A stretch of 64,000 nt of DNA from Corynebacterium jeddahense. Its GTDB lineage: Bacteria; Actinomycetota; Actinomycetes; Mycobacteriales; Mycobacteriaceae. A program made the position numbers and the translations under genes. The DNA lies in the NCBI RefSeq assembly GCF_028609865.1, contig NZ_CP063194.1, positions 558,001 to 622,000 on the forward strand. Direction: 5' to 3'. Numbering within the stretch: the first letter of the stretch is position 1; every line of letters starts with the position of its first letter. Below are positions 23,815 through 32,946 of this stretch, one piece after another. The notes beneath the pieces were generated by a model. It saw only the letters and a list, made by a program, of their open reading frames with translations. It was not told the DNA's origin and searched no databases.

Positions 23815-24840
23815 ATGGACGGGTTGCACCGGGACGAGGCCGCATTCTTCGACGTCGCGCACGAAGGCGCCCAGGTCCGCGCCGTCGCGCAGGCGCTGCG
23901 GGGCGGCGCGCTCGCCGAGGTGGCGGGTCTCGCGCCGCGCAGCGTCGTCGTGCTCGCGGCCGACCAGGTCGCCGAAGCGGCCGCCCGCGCCGCCGTGGCG
24001 TGGCTCGCGCCGCTCGCGGCCCCGGTCGTCGTCGCGCGCACGCTGCCGGCCTACGTCGGCCCGCTCGACGTCGTCGTGGTCGTCAGCGGCGGGGCGGAGC
24101 TCGGCGGGGAGAGCGGTGGTGAGGACGCGTTGCGCGGGCTTTCCGACGCCGCCGGCCGCGGCGCGGAGACGGTGCTCGCGGGGCCGCGGCAGGGGATGCT
24201 CATCGACGAGGCTCCGCACTCCACCGCGCGCATCCCCGCGCTGCCGGGTGCCGGCGGGTCCTCGCCCGCACGCGCGGCCACCGCGGTCGCCGCGGTGGTG
24301 CAGTGCCTGCACCTCGAGCCGGACCTCGTCGCCGAGCGCCTCGAGCTCCTCGCCGACGAGGTGGACGCGGAACTCGAGGCCTGCGCGCCGGCGCGCGGCG
24401 CGGCCGTCAACCCCGCTCGCCAGCTCAGCGCCGCCGTCGAGGGCGCGCGCGTGGCGCACACCGGTGTCGGCCCGCGTGGAGCGGCGCTCGCCGAGCTCGT
24501 CGCGGCGGTATGGACCGTGGGTGGCGCCGCGTCGAGCTACATCGGCTCGGACGAGCTGCCCGCCGCCCTCGAGCGCGACCGCGAGCGCAACCAGGCCGGG
24601 CCGGGGCCGGCCGCGGACGACATCTTCTACGACCCGTACGTGGACGGGCCGCCCGGGCTGGTAGGTTTGACAACCGTTGCGTGGTCGGTGGACCCGCTCC
24701 CGCCGGCCGTGTCCGCCGGCGTGCGGGTGGAAACCGCTGCCCCGGAAACCGGGGACGAGACAGCCCGAGGCCTGCGCCTACTCGCGCGGGCGTACGCCGC
24801 GACCGCGTTGAGCCCGCACAGCGAGGGCACCGAGGAGTAA
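23815..24840 (+). CDS. SIS/TobH-like protein between pmmA and manA
   Basis: A 341-residue protein in the position of Rv3256c, annotated elsewhere as TobH or SIS-like. It looks like an isomerase fold without catalytic signatures: alternating hydrophobic strands (SVVVLAADQVAEAAA, LDVVVVVSGGAELGG) and the conserved ending DDIFYDPYVDGPPG...VAWSVDP. The function is unknown, but conserved linkage to mannose genes suggests a role there (inference). TAGGCT at 23801-23806, which includes the pmmA stop codon, ends eight bases before the ATG at 23815. Confidence 0.75.
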   Translation: MDGLHRDEAAFFDVAHEGAQVRAVAQALRGGALAEVAGLAPRSVVVLAADQVAEAAARAAVAWLAPLAAPVVVARTLPAYVGPLDVVVVVSGGAELGGESGGEDALRGLSDAAGRGAETVLAGPRQGMLIDEAPHSTARIPALPGAGGSSPARAATAVAAVVQCLHLEPDLVAERLELLADEVDAELEACAPARGAAVNPARQLSAAVEGARVAHTGVGPRGAALAELVAAVWTVGGAASSYIGSDELPAALERDRERNQAGPGPAADDIFYDPYVDGPPGLVGLTTVAWSVDPLPPAVSAGVRVETAAPETGDETARGLRLLARAYAATALSPHSEGTEE

Positions 24841-24851
24841 AGGAGAACCCC

Positions 24852-26036
24852 ATGCAGCACCTCGAGGGTGTCCTGCGCCCGTACCCCTGGGGCTCGCGCA
24901 CGTTGCTCGCGCAGCTGCGCGGCGAGCCGACGCCGAGCGCTCAACCGGAGGCCGAGCTGTGGTTCGGCGCCCACCCCGCGGCGCCGGCCCTTGTCGACGG
25001 GCAGCCGCTTAACGACGTGATCGCCTCCGACCCAGCGGCGGCGCTGGGGGAGCGCGTGCGCGCCGAGCACGGCGACGAGCTGCCGTTTCTGGTCAAGCTG
25101 CTCGCGGCGGCGGCGCCGCTGAGCATCCAGGCGCACCCGTCGCGCGAGCAGGCGGAGGGGGGCTTCGCCCGCGAAAACGCCGCGGGCATCGCGCTCACCG
25201 ACCCGCGGCGCAACTACAAGGACCCCAACCCGAAGCCGGAGCTCATCGTCGCCCTCACCGAGTTCAAGGCGCTCGCCGGGTTCCGCCCGCCCGCGGCCAC
25301 CGCGGTGCTGTTCAAGGCGATCGCGAGCCCCGAGCTTTCCCGCTACGCGACCATGCTGCCCACGGACGGTGAGGGGGATCTGCGCGCGCTGTTTACCACC
25401 CTCATCTCGCTGCCCAATCAGGCGCGCGCCGAGCTCGTGGAGTCCGTCGCGGCGGGCGCCGAGCGTATCGCCGCCGGCAGCGGCCACCCAGACTGGATGG
25501 TCGAGGCGGCCCGCGTGTTCCTCCAGCTCAACGAGACCTACCCGGGGGACGTCGGCGTCGTTGCGGCGCTGTTGCTCAACGTGGTCACGCTCCAGCCGGG
25601 CGAGGCGGCCTTTCTGCGCGCCGGTCAGCTGCACGCGTACCTCTCGGGCCTCGGCGTCGAGGTCATGGCCAACTCGGACAACGTGCTACGCGGGGGCCTG
25701 ACCACCAAGCACGTCGACGTGCCGGAGCTCGTCCGGGTGCTCGATTTCTCCGCGCTGGACAACCCCCGGACCCAGACGGCGCCGCTCGCCGAGGGTGGGG
25801 TGGAGTTCCAGCTCCCGGTGGATGACTTCGCCGTGCGCACGCGCACCCTCGCCGCCGGCGAGCACCTCACCGTCGACCTTGACGGCCCGGCCGTCGTGCT
25901 CTGCGCCGCGGGCCGCGCGGACAGCGGCGAGCTCGAACTCGTGCAGGGCAACGCCGCCTGGGTCCCCGCGAGCGACGGGCCCGCGACGTTGACCGCGGGC
26001 CCGGAGGGCGCCCAGCTCTTCGTGGCGACGGCCTAA
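24852..26036 (+). CDS. manA: Mannose-6-phosphate isomerase, class I
   Basis: A 394-residue zinc isomerase linking fructose-6-phosphate and mannose-6-phosphate, feeding GDP-mannose synthesis. Motifs: YPWGSRTLLAQLRG, AELWFGAHPAAPA, FLVKLLAAAAPLSIQAHPSREQA (two parts) with the zinc-binding Gln-Ala-His, the glutamate in NYKDPNPKPELIVAL, and LRAGQLHAYLSGLGVEVMANSDNVLRGGLTTKHVD at the active-site lid (read in parts). AAAGGAG overlaps the upstream stop; the ATG is at 24852. Confidence 0.95.
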   Translation: MQHLEGVLRPYPWGSRTLLAQLRGEPTPSAQPEAELWFGAHPAAPALVDGQPLNDVIASDPAAALGERVRAEHGDELPFLVKLLAAAAPLSIQAHPSREQAEGGFARENAAGIALTDPRRNYKDPNPKPELIVALTEFKALAGFRPPAATAVLFKAIASPELSRYATMLPTDGEGDLRALFTTLISLPNQARAELVESVAAGAERIAAGSGHPDWMVEAARVFLQLNETYPGDVGVVAALLLNVVTLQPGEAAFLRAGQLHAYLSGLGVEVMANSDNVLRGGLTTKHVDVPELVRVLDFSALDNPRTQTAPLAEGGVEFQLPVDDFAVRTRTLAAGEHLTVDLDGPAVVLCAAGRADSGELELVQGNAAWVPASDGPATLTAGPEGAQLFVATA

Positions 26037-26059
26037 CGGACTATCCCGGCTGCGCCCGC

Positions 26060-26902
26060 CTAGCGCCTGGAGATGCGGTCGATGATCTCGCGCGGGTCGA
26101 AGCGCGTGGACTGCGGCGACGGGTAGCCGGCCACGTCCTCCTTGCCCGGCACCGAGGCCGGGCGCTCGGCGGGGGACTCGGCCGGTTCGGGTTGTGGCGC
26201 GCCCGGCTGCGGGGTGTCCTCCTCCGTCTCCGCATTCTCCGACGGTACGCCGGCGCCGGCCTGGGATCCGGGCTCGTTCGGCCGTGCTGGCGGCGCGGCG
26301 GGGGTCATCGGCTCGACGGAGGTCGAAGCCGGGTTGCGGTCCGGGCCCTGCGGCGTGGGTGCCGCGCTGCCGCCAGGCGTGGGCTGCGGCTCGGACGCGC
26401 CACTCGTCGGCGCCTCGCTCTGCTGCGCTGCCGAGGTGGGCACGATGTTGGTCGGCTTGTACACACGATCCGGCTGGTCCGACGCGGGCACCTGGGCGAC
26501 GATCGCGTGCGGGGGCAGGTAGGGGTCGCGCTCCGCCTGGTAGCCGGACGGGAACCTCCCGCTGCCGGGCGCCGCCGCCCCGTCCGCGGATGCGGCGGAC
26601 TCGGAGCCGCCCGGTTCCGCGCCCGCGGACTGCCGCGACGCCCCGGTCGACCCCGTCGACGAAGCCTGCGACCGGCCGCTGTCGGCGGAGGGGCGGGCGC
26701 TTGCCGACGTCGTGGATGCCGCGCCGGAGACGGATTCAGATGCCGCACCGGGCGACGACGGCGACACGCCGGCGGCGTCTGCGGTGAACCCGGCGTTGGA
26801 CTGCCCGTGGGTGGACGTCGCCCAGACGCTCCAGCCGACGATGGCGGCGAGGAGGGCACCGGCGCCCAAGAACGCGGCCATCCGGCGTGTCGAGCGTTCC
26901 AC
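26060..26902 (-). CDS. Membrane-anchored Ser/Pro/Ala-rich protein
   Basis: I do not recognise this 280-residue protein. It has a short cytoplasmic start (MERSTRRM), one hydrophobic segment (AAFLGAGALLAAIVGWSVWA) and then a long low-complexity extracytoplasmic region rich in Ser, Ala, Gly and Pro. A middle island (FPSGYQAERDPYLPPHAIVAQVP) and the end (QSTRFDPREIIDRISRR) look more ordered. The GTG at 26902 has GGAGTG upstream. It is convergent with manA and divergent from the 27113 gene. Confidence 0.7.
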   Translation of the reverse strand: MERSTRRMAAFLGAGALLAAIVGWSVWATSTHGQSNAGFTADAAGVSPSSPGAASESVSGAASTTSASARPSADSGRSQASSTGSTGASRQSAGAEPGGSESAASADGAAAPGSGRFPSGYQAERDPYLPPHAIVAQVPASDQPDRVYKPTNIVPTSAAQQSEAPTSGASEPQPTPGGSAAPTPQGPDRNPASTSVEPMTPAAPPARPNEPGSQAGAGVPSENAETEEDTPQPGAPQPEPAESPAERPASVPGKEDVAGYPSPQSTRFDPREIIDRISRR

Positions 26903-27112
26903 GGTGCACTCCTTCCGCGCCTGTCCAGCCCGCGGCGCAAGTTCATCACAAGTTGGTAACAGTTATTCTACGGCAAAGTTATAGCACGTCCGGGCCGGAA
27001 GCGGAACCCCGCCGAAGGTGCGTCGCAACGCAAAACCATGCGCGCGGGCGCGGTGACGTATATAGATGTGGTAGGAAAGTCTTCCACTCAACGCCATGAA
27101 AGGAGCGTCGCC

Positions 27113-27466
27113 GTGAATACCTGGGACAAGGAAATCTTCACCGTCGACACCAACGCGGATTTCCTCGACGAGCTTGCGGAACTCGACTTCGACGAGGTCT
27201 TTGACACTGTGCGCGACGCCGTGCTCCTCGCGGCGCGCCAGGAGTCCCCCACGGAGGACGAGCTGCTCAATGGCCAGGCGGGGGCGACGATCACCGCGAT
27301 CTGGGCCGGCGCGCCGTTTTCCGCGGGCGACATCGCCGAGACGTACCCGTTCATTCGCCGCCACCCGGAGGAGATCGACGAGCAACTCATGGACGCCGCC
27401 GCGGCGGTCCTCGAGGAGGCCGACACCGAGGCCGACCTCGAGCAGTTCCTTGAGGCGCTGTCCTAG
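27113..27466 (+). CDS. DUF4259-like small acidic protein
   Basis: A 117-residue acidic protein opening VNTWDKEIFTVDTNADFLDEL, which resembles the DUF4259 family; the middle (GQAGATITAIWAGAPFSA) also fits. The function is unknown. The GTG at 27113 has GAAAGGAG at 27098-27105. A TATATA/TATAGA stretch at 27059-27066 may be the -10. It sits 18 bases before tmk and may be part of that operon. The family assignment is tentative. Confidence 0.65.
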   Translation: MNTWDKEIFTVDTNADFLDELAELDFDEVFDTVRDAVLLAARQESPTEDELLNGQAGATITAIWAGAPFSAGDIAETYPFIRRHPEEIDEQLMDAAAAVLEEADTEADLEQFLEALS

Positions 27467-27484
27467 CGGGCGGCGGGGAGCGCC

Positions 27485-28129
27485 ATGATCGTCGCAGTTG
27501 AAGGCATCGACGGGGCGGGCAAGCACACACTGGTCACCGCGGTGGAGGAGCGGTTCGGGGCGGACACGCTCGCGTTCCCGCGTTACGACGACTCCGTGCA
27601 CGCCCAGCTCGCCCAAGAGGCCCTGCACGGGCGGATGGGTGACCTGACCGACTCCGCGTTTGGCATGGCCACACTGTTCGCGCTGGACAGGCGCGGCGCG
27701 AAGCCGCTGCTCGACGGCTACGCGGGCGACCCGGACCGGGTCCTCATCCTCGACCGCTACGTGGCCTCGAACGCCGCGTACACGAGCGCGCGCACGGGCG
27801 ACCCGGCCGCGGTCGCGTGGGTGCACGACCTCGAGTTCGGCCGGCTCGGGCTGCCGAAGCCCGACCTCCAGGTGCTCGTGGACACGCAGCCGGACGTCGC
27901 GCGCGAGCGCGCGGCGAAGCGTGAGGAGCAGGACGAGGCGCGCACCCGGGACCGCTACGAGCGCGATGCGGCGCTGCAAGCCGCGACCTCCGCGGCCTAC
28001 CGCGAGCTCGCCGATTCCGGCTGGGCGGGCCGGTGGGTCCGCACGGACGATCCCGCGGTTATTATGCAGGCAGTGAGCGACGTCGCGCGCGAGCTCGCGG
28101 GAGCGGCAGGCGCAGCAGGAACGGAATAG
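27485..28129 (+). CDS. tmk: Thymidylate kinase
   Basis: A 214-residue kinase that phosphorylates dTMP to dTDP. It has the P-loop EGIDGAGKHTL at 6-16, the FPRYDDSVHA substrate loop, the LDRYVASNAAYTSAR signature (DRY motif) and RERAAKREEQDEARTRDRYE in the lid region. Order tmk-mtrA-mtrB-lpqB is the conserved actinobacterial cluster. Only a weak GGGGAGC lies before the ATG at 27485. The mtrA start follows nine bases after the stop. Confidence 0.95.
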   Translation: MIVAVEGIDGAGKHTLVTAVEERFGADTLAFPRYDDSVHAQLAQEALHGRMGDLTDSAFGMATLFALDRRGAKPLLDGYAGDPDRVLILDRYVASNAAYTSARTGDPAAVAWVHDLEFGRLGLPKPDLQVLVDTQPDVARERAAKREEQDEARTRDRYERDAALQAATSAAYRELADSGWAGRWVRTDDPAVIMQAVSDVARELAGAAGAAGTE

Positions 28130-28138
28130 GGAGGCCCC

Positions 28139-28822
28139 ATGGCAGCGAAGATCCTCGTCGTCGACGACGACCCGGCGATCAACGAGATGCTCACCATCGT
28201 GCTGGAAGCCGAGGGGTTCCACACCAGCTCCGTCACGGACGGCGCGGAGGCGGTGGGCGCGTTCCACTCATTCGACCCGGACCTCATCCTGCTCGACCTC
28301 ATGCTGCCGGGGATGAACGGCATCGACATCTGCCGCGAGATCCGCAAGGAATCCGGGGTGCCGATCGTCATGCTCACAGCGAAGACGGACACCGTCGACG
28401 TCGTACTCGGCCTCGAATCGGGCGCGGACGACTACATCACGAAGCCGTTTAAGCCGAAAGAGCTCGTGGCCCGCATCAGGGCACGGCTGCGCCGGACTGA
28501 CGACGAGCCTTCGGACGTCTTCGAGGTGGGCGACCTCACCATCGACGTGCCGCAGCACACCGTCACCCGCGGGGGCGAGGAAATCCAGCTCACCCCGCTC
28601 GAGTTCGACCTGCTGCTGGAGATGGCGCGCAAGCCGAACCAGGTGCACAGCCGCGAGGAGCTGCTCGAGTCCGTGTGGGGCTACCGCAACGCCTCGGACA
28701 CGCGCCTCGTGAACGTCCACGTCCAGCGCCTGCGCTCCAAGATCGAGCATGACCCGGAGAACCCGGAGATCATCCTCACCGTGCGCGGCGTCGGCTACAA
28801 GACCGGCAAGCCGGAGGTGTAG
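28139..28822 (+). CDS. mtrA: Response regulator MtrA
   Basis: A 227-residue OmpR-type regulator that, with MtrB, controls genes for wall hydrolases and osmoprotection in corynebacteria. Receiver domain: acidic pocket VVDDDPAINEM, phospho-acceptor D53 in LILLDLMLPGMNG and lysine in YITKPFKPKEL. The C-terminal winged helix runs from about 130 (LTPLEFDLLLEMARKPNQVHSREELLESVWGY, read in parts) to VRGVGYKTG. GGGAGG lies before the ATG at 28139. Its last codons contain the probable ribosome-binding site of mtrB. Confidence 0.97.
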   Translation: MAAKILVVDDDPAINEMLTIVLEAEGFHTSSVTDGAEAVGAFHSFDPDLILLDLMLPGMNGIDICREIRKESGVPIVMLTAKTDTVDVVLGLESGADDYITKPFKPKELVARIRARLRRTDDEPSDVFEVGDLTIDVPQHTVTRGGEEIQLTPLEFDLLLEMARKPNQVHSREELLESVWGYRNASDTRLVNVHVQRLRSKIEHDPENPEIILTVRGVGYKTGKPEV

Positions 28823-28825
28823 CAG

Positions 28826-30481
28826 CTGGACGCCTTCAGACGCGCGCGCGACCGCGTCCGGCACGCGTGGTCTACGAAGCTGCAGGTGCGCTTCGTGGGC
28901 ACGGTGATGCTCGTGTCGATGGTCGTGATGTCCGTGCTCGGATTCGCACTCGCCTCCGTGGTCACGGACCGCATCACCGCGGCGAAAATTGAGACGGCGA
29001 GTGTGGAGATCGAGCGCGCCCGCTCCACCGTCGAGTACCAGCTGGCGAACTCGGGGACGTCCTCCTCGCTGCAGGCGCGGCTCAACTCGGCGCGCGCCGG
29101 CCTCGCGCAGCGGGCCCAGGAAAGCGGCGACTCCTCGAGCTTCTACGAGCCCGTGCTCGTGGTGCAGAGCCCGGACGGCTCGGTGACGTCCTCGCCGGAG
29201 TCGTACCAGATCCCGGCCCGGCTCGCCGAGTTCGTCTCCGGCGGCAACGTGGCCTACCAGTTCGCGTCCGTGGAGCGCTCGGACCGCTCGTCCTACGACG
29301 CGCTCATCGTGGGCACGCCGACGAACACGGACATCCCGAACCTGCAGCTCTACCTCGTGATGAACATGGAGAACGAGGCCTCCACGGTCGCGCTCATGCG
29401 CGGCATCCTCGCCTCCGCCGCCGTCATCGTCGCGGTGCTGCTCATGGGCATTTCCTGGCTCGCCTCGCAGCAGATTGTCGGACCGGTGCGCTCGGCGTCG
29501 CGCACCGCGCAGCGCTTCGCGTCGGGCCACCTGCGCGAGCGCATGCCCGTCGACGGGGAGGACGAGATGGCGGTGCTCGCGATGTCCTTCAACGACATGG
29601 CGGACGCGCTGTCGCGCCAGATCAACAACCTCGAGGAATACAGCAACCTGCAGCGGCAGTTCACCTCGGACGTCTCGCACGAGCTGCGCACGCCGCTGAC
29701 CACGGTGCGCATGGCGGCGGACCTCATCGCCGCGGACGAGGACTCGCTCGAGCCGGCGACGCGGCGCGCCTCGCAGCTCATGATCAGCGAGCTCGACCGG
29801 TTCGAGGCGCTGCTCAACGACCTGCTCGAGATCTCGCGCCACGACGCGGGCGTGGCCGAGCTCTCCGCCGCGAACGTCGACGCGCGCCAGCCGGTGGAAT
29901 CCGCGTGGCAGCAGACCCGGCACCTCGCCGAGGAGCTCGACGTCGAGGTCGTCTTCGACGTCCCGGAGGAGCCGCAGATGCTCGAGGGCGACGCCCGGCG
30001 CATCGAGCGCATCGCGCGCAACCTCATGGCGAATGCCATCGACCACTCGGAGGGCAACCCCGTCACCGTCACAATGCGGTCAAACGAGGAGGCCGTCGCG
30101 CTCACCGTCACCGACCGCGGCGTGGGCCTCAAGCCGGGCGAGGACGAGCTCGTGTTCAACCGGTTCTGGCGCGCCGACAAGTCGCGCAAGCGCCACTCCG
30201 GCGGCACCGGGCTGGGCCTGGCCATCGCCCGGGAGGACGCGCAGCTGCACGGCGGCACGCTCGACGCCGTGGGGGAGTTCGGGGTGGGCTCGCAGTTCCG
30301 CCTCGTGCTGCCCCGCCACCCGGAGACCGGGTTCACGCAGGCGCCGCTCGAGCTCGAGGCCCCCAGCCCGGCCCCGGGCGCGGTGGACCCAGATGCCACG
30401 TCCGGTGGGGCCGAGGCCGCGGCGGGGCCGGAGGACGTCGATACGCAACCGCTCGAGGAGGGCCGCGATGAACGTGCGTAA
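28826..30481 (+). CDS. mtrB: Sensor histidine kinase MtrB, probable CTG start
   Basis: A membrane sensor kinase partnered with MtrA. From the CTG it has 551 residues: a basic N-terminus, TM1 (MLVSMVVMSVLGFALASVV), an extracytoplasmic domain, TM2 (GILASAAVIVAVLLMGISWL), HAMP, the DHp phospho-histidine in SDVSHELRTPL, and an ATPase domain (NLMANAIDHSEGN, DRGVGLKPGE, GGTGLGLAIAREDAQLHGG). No ATG, GTG or TTG exists between the mtrA stop and GTG 28886, but CTG 28826 has GGAGG (28813-28817) eight bases upstream. It restores the basic pre-TM1 segment found in homologues. GTG 28886 is the conventional alternative. Confidence 0.9.
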   Translation: MDAFRRARDRVRHAWSTKLQVRFVGTVMLVSMVVMSVLGFALASVVTDRITAAKIETASVEIERARSTVEYQLANSGTSSSLQARLNSARAGLAQRAQESGDSSSFYEPVLVVQSPDGSVTSSPESYQIPARLAEFVSGGNVAYQFASVERSDRSSYDALIVGTPTNTDIPNLQLYLVMNMENEASTVALMRGILASAAVIVAVLLMGISWLASQQIVGPVRSASRTAQRFASGHLRERMPVDGEDEMAVLAMSFNDMADALSRQINNLEEYSNLQRQFTSDVSHELRTPLTTVRMAADLIAADEDSLEPATRRASQLMISELDRFEALLNDLLEISRHDAGVAELSAANVDARQPVESAWQQTRHLAEELDVEVVFDVPEEPQMLEGDARRIERIARNLMANAIDHSEGNPVTVTMRSNEEAVALTVTDRGVGLKPGEDELVFNRFWRADKSRKRHSGGTGLGLAIAREDAQLHGGTLDAVGEFGVGSQFRLVLPRHPETGFTQAPLELEAPSPAPGAVDPDATSGGAEAAAGPEDVDTQPLEEGRDERA

Positions 30482-32180
30482 GAAAGTGCTCGCCGTGGTG
30501 CTCGCGGTGACGGCCGGCCCGGCGGCGGGGTGCGCATCCTTGCCGACGAACTCCGCGCCCCACGTGCTGCGCTCGTTCACCCCGGAGGAGTCCGAGGCCT
30601 CCGCGCCGCGGCCCGTCGACGGGCAGGAGCCGGACCTGCTGCTGCGCGGCTTCTACGCCGCGTCCGCGCGGCCGGACGGGAACTACGAGGCGGCCCGGTC
30701 CTACCTCACCGACGCCGCAGCGTCCGCGTGGAACCCGGAGGAGGAAAAGCTCGTCGTCGACAGCATCGGCATGACCACGCTGCCCGGCTCGACCGTGGGC
30801 AAGCGCAGCTTCGCGGTGCACGGCAAGGTGGTGGGCACGCTGCGCCAGGGCGGCGCCTACACCCCGGAACGCGGCACGTACGAGGCGACGATCGAGCTGG
30901 ACATGGTGGACGGGCAGTGGCGCATCTCCTCGCTGCCGGCCGGGGTGGTCATGGAGCGCACGGAGCTGCGCAACCAGTACCAGCCCTATAACCTCTACTT
31001 CTTCGACGACGAGGACCGCGAGCTGGTCACTGACCGGCGCTGGGTGCACTCCGCGCGCGAAACGCTCGCGAGCGACCTCATCGCGCTGGTCATGGAGGGC
31101 CCGTCCGAGCGGCTACGCTCGGCGCTGACCGGGGTGCTGCCATCGAGCGCGGCGTTTACGGGCGTGCGCGACGGCGCGTACACGTTCACCGGGTTCGGCG
31201 GCGTGCCGCAGGACGAGCGCACCCGCTTCGCGGCCCAGGTGGTGTGGACGCTCGCCACCGCGGGCGTGACCGGGCCCTACCGGCTTACCGCGGACGGGGA
31301 GCCGCTGATCGACGGCACCGACACGCTCGACACCGACGACTTCGTTGACGTGAGCCCGCTGGTGGAGAGCGTCGGCGAGACCATGCTCTACGCGCTCTCC
31401 GACGGCAAGGTCGTGCGCGTCGGCGACCGCTCGGCCCAGCCCGTCGAGGGGGAGCTGGGCAAGTCCACCGACGCCGCCTCGGCCGACATCACGAACACCG
31501 GAGAGTGGGCCGCGGTCTTCGGCCGCCCAGACGACGGCGTCGACGACGTGTTCCGCGTCGGCCGGTTCGGCGGGCGCGAGGCGGAGGTGATGCGCGCCGG
31601 GACGTTCACCCGCCCGTCGTTCGAGTCCGACGCCGGCGCGGTGTGGACCGTCGCCGACGGCAAGCGGATCCTGCGCACCGTGCAGTCCGCGGCCACTGGC
31701 GACCTGACCACGAGCGAGGTGAAGGCGGAGCTGCCGGACGGCGTGGACGGTAAGATTTCGGTGCTGCGGCTCTCGCGCACCGGCACCCGCGTTGTCATGG
31801 TCATCGACGGGTGCCTCTACACTGGCATCGTGCGGCGGGCGACCTCGGGCGAGCGCTCCATCGTCAACGTCTACGAGTACGCCCAGGAGCTTGGCGGCAG
31901 CGTCGTCGCGGCCGACTGGCGCCCGGACGGCTCGTTTATCGTGGGCACGTCCTCGAGCACCCCGGTAATGCGCGTGGAACAGGATGGCTCGTCCATGACC
32001 GCGCAGTCCTCGGGCAACATCTCGGCGCCGGTGGTGGCGGTCGCGGCGTCGCCGAACACGCTCTACGTCACGGACGCCAACGCCCTGTTGCAGGTGCCCA
32101 CCTCCGGGGCGGATAATCCGATCTGGCGCGAGGTGCCGGGGCTCGAGGGCGTGCGCGCGCTGCCGATCGCGGCGCGCTGA
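30468..32180 (+). CDS. lpqB: Lipoprotein LpqB
   Basis: A 570-residue lipoprotein on the outer face of the membrane; in mycobacteria LpqB binds MtrB and modulates MtrA phosphorylation. The signal peptide ends in AAGC (Cys23 region), followed by two GerMN-like domains (about 50-290, including the ASDLIALVMEGPSERLRSAL region) and a C-terminal beta-propeller-like part (DFVDVSPLVESVGETMLYALSDGKVVRV onward, in parts). The ATG at 30468 overlaps mtrB by 14 bases, with GAGGAGG just upstream, so the pair is translationally coupled. Confidence 0.93.
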   Translation: MNVRKKVLAVVLAVTAGPAAGCASLPTNSAPHVLRSFTPEESEASAPRPVDGQEPDLLLRGFYAASARPDGNYEAARSYLTDAAASAWNPEEEKLVVDSIGMTTLPGSTVGKRSFAVHGKVVGTLRQGGAYTPERGTYEATIELDMVDGQWRISSLPAGVVMERTELRNQYQPYNLYFFDDEDRELVTDRRWVHSARETLASDLIALVMEGPSERLRSALTGVLPSSAAFTGVRDGAYTFTGFGGVPQDERTRFAAQVVWTLATAGVTGPYRLTADGEPLIDGTDTLDTDDFVDVSPLVESVGETMLYALSDGKVVRVGDRSAQPVEGELGKSTDAASADITNTGEWAAVFGRPDDGVDDVFRVGRFGGREAEVMRAGTFTRPSFESDAGAVWTVADGKRILRTVQSAATGDLTTSEVKAELPDGVDGKISVLRLSRTGTRVVMVIDGCLYTGIVRRATSGERSIVNVYEYAQELGGSVVAADWRPDGSFIVGTSSSTPVMRVEQDGSSMTAQSSGNISAPVVAVAASPNTLYVTDANALLQVPTSGADNPIWREVPGLEGVRALPIAAR

Positions 32181-32218
32181 CGGGCGCCGCGGGGGCGAAG
32201 ACGATACAGGGGGACGCG

Positions 32219-32845
32219 ATGGCGGGGATGTTCGGCCAGATCGGGGAGCTGGTGCTGCCGCGCCGGTGCGCGGGGTGCGGCCACCCCGGGGAGCTGCTGT
32301 GCACCCGCTGCCGCACCGCGCTCGCCGCCCCGCCGCGGCGGGTGTTTCCGAAGTCCACCCCGCACACGCCCGTGTTCGCGCTCGCGCCGTACGCGGATCC
32401 GCACCGCGCGGTGGTGCTGGCGATGAAGGAGCGCAACCACCTCGCCGTGCGCTCCCACATGGGGGCGGTGCTCGCCGCTGCGCTCGACTACCTCGAGGCG
32501 CGCGGCGAGATCCCCGCGGGGGCCGTGCTCGTGCCCGCCCCGACGCGCCCCCGCTCCGCGCGCGCCCGCGGCGGGGACCCGGTGGAGCAGGTGTGCCGCG
32601 CGAGCGGGCGCCGCGTGGCTCCGGTGCTCGCCCTCGACCCGGCGGCGGCGGACCAGGCGGGCCTCGACGAGGCGGCGCGCCGGGCGAACCTCGCCGGGAG
32701 GGTCCGCATCGCCGGCGTGCCCCGGGGCGAGGTGGTAGTGGTCGACGACGTGGTCACCACCGGCGCGACGCTGCAGGCGAGCGTGTCCGCCCTCCTCGCG
32801 CACGGGGCGAACCCGGTCGCCTGCCTGGCGTTATGCGTGGCGTAG
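32219..32845 (+). CDS. ComF-family phosphoribosyltransferase-like protein
   Basis: A 208-residue ComF/GntX-type protein. It has a four-cysteine zinc knuckle near the N-terminus (CAGCGHPGELLCTRC), an ALAPYADPHRAVVLAMKER strand and a C-terminal PRPP-binding loop VVVVDDVVTTGATLQASV. ComF functions in DNA uptake in naturally competent bacteria; its role in actinobacteria is unknown. It follows lpqB by 38 bases on the same strand, as in mycobacteria. Confidence 0.9.
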   Translation: MAGMFGQIGELVLPRRCAGCGHPGELLCTRCRTALAAPPRRVFPKSTPHTPVFALAPYADPHRAVVLAMKERNHLAVRSHMGAVLAAALDYLEARGEIPAGAVLVPAPTRPRSARARGGDPVEQVCRASGRRVAPVLALDPAAADQAGLDEAARRANLAGRVRIAGVPRGEVVVVDDVVTTGATLQASVSALLAHGANPVACLALCVA

Positions 32846-32946
32846 GGGAGCCCACAGCAACCTCCCACGATTTTCGCCCGAATTGGTCATAACCAGTTGT
32901 ATAGTGGTGGTGGACACAGTTCCTACTACTGCAAGGGAGGACGCAG

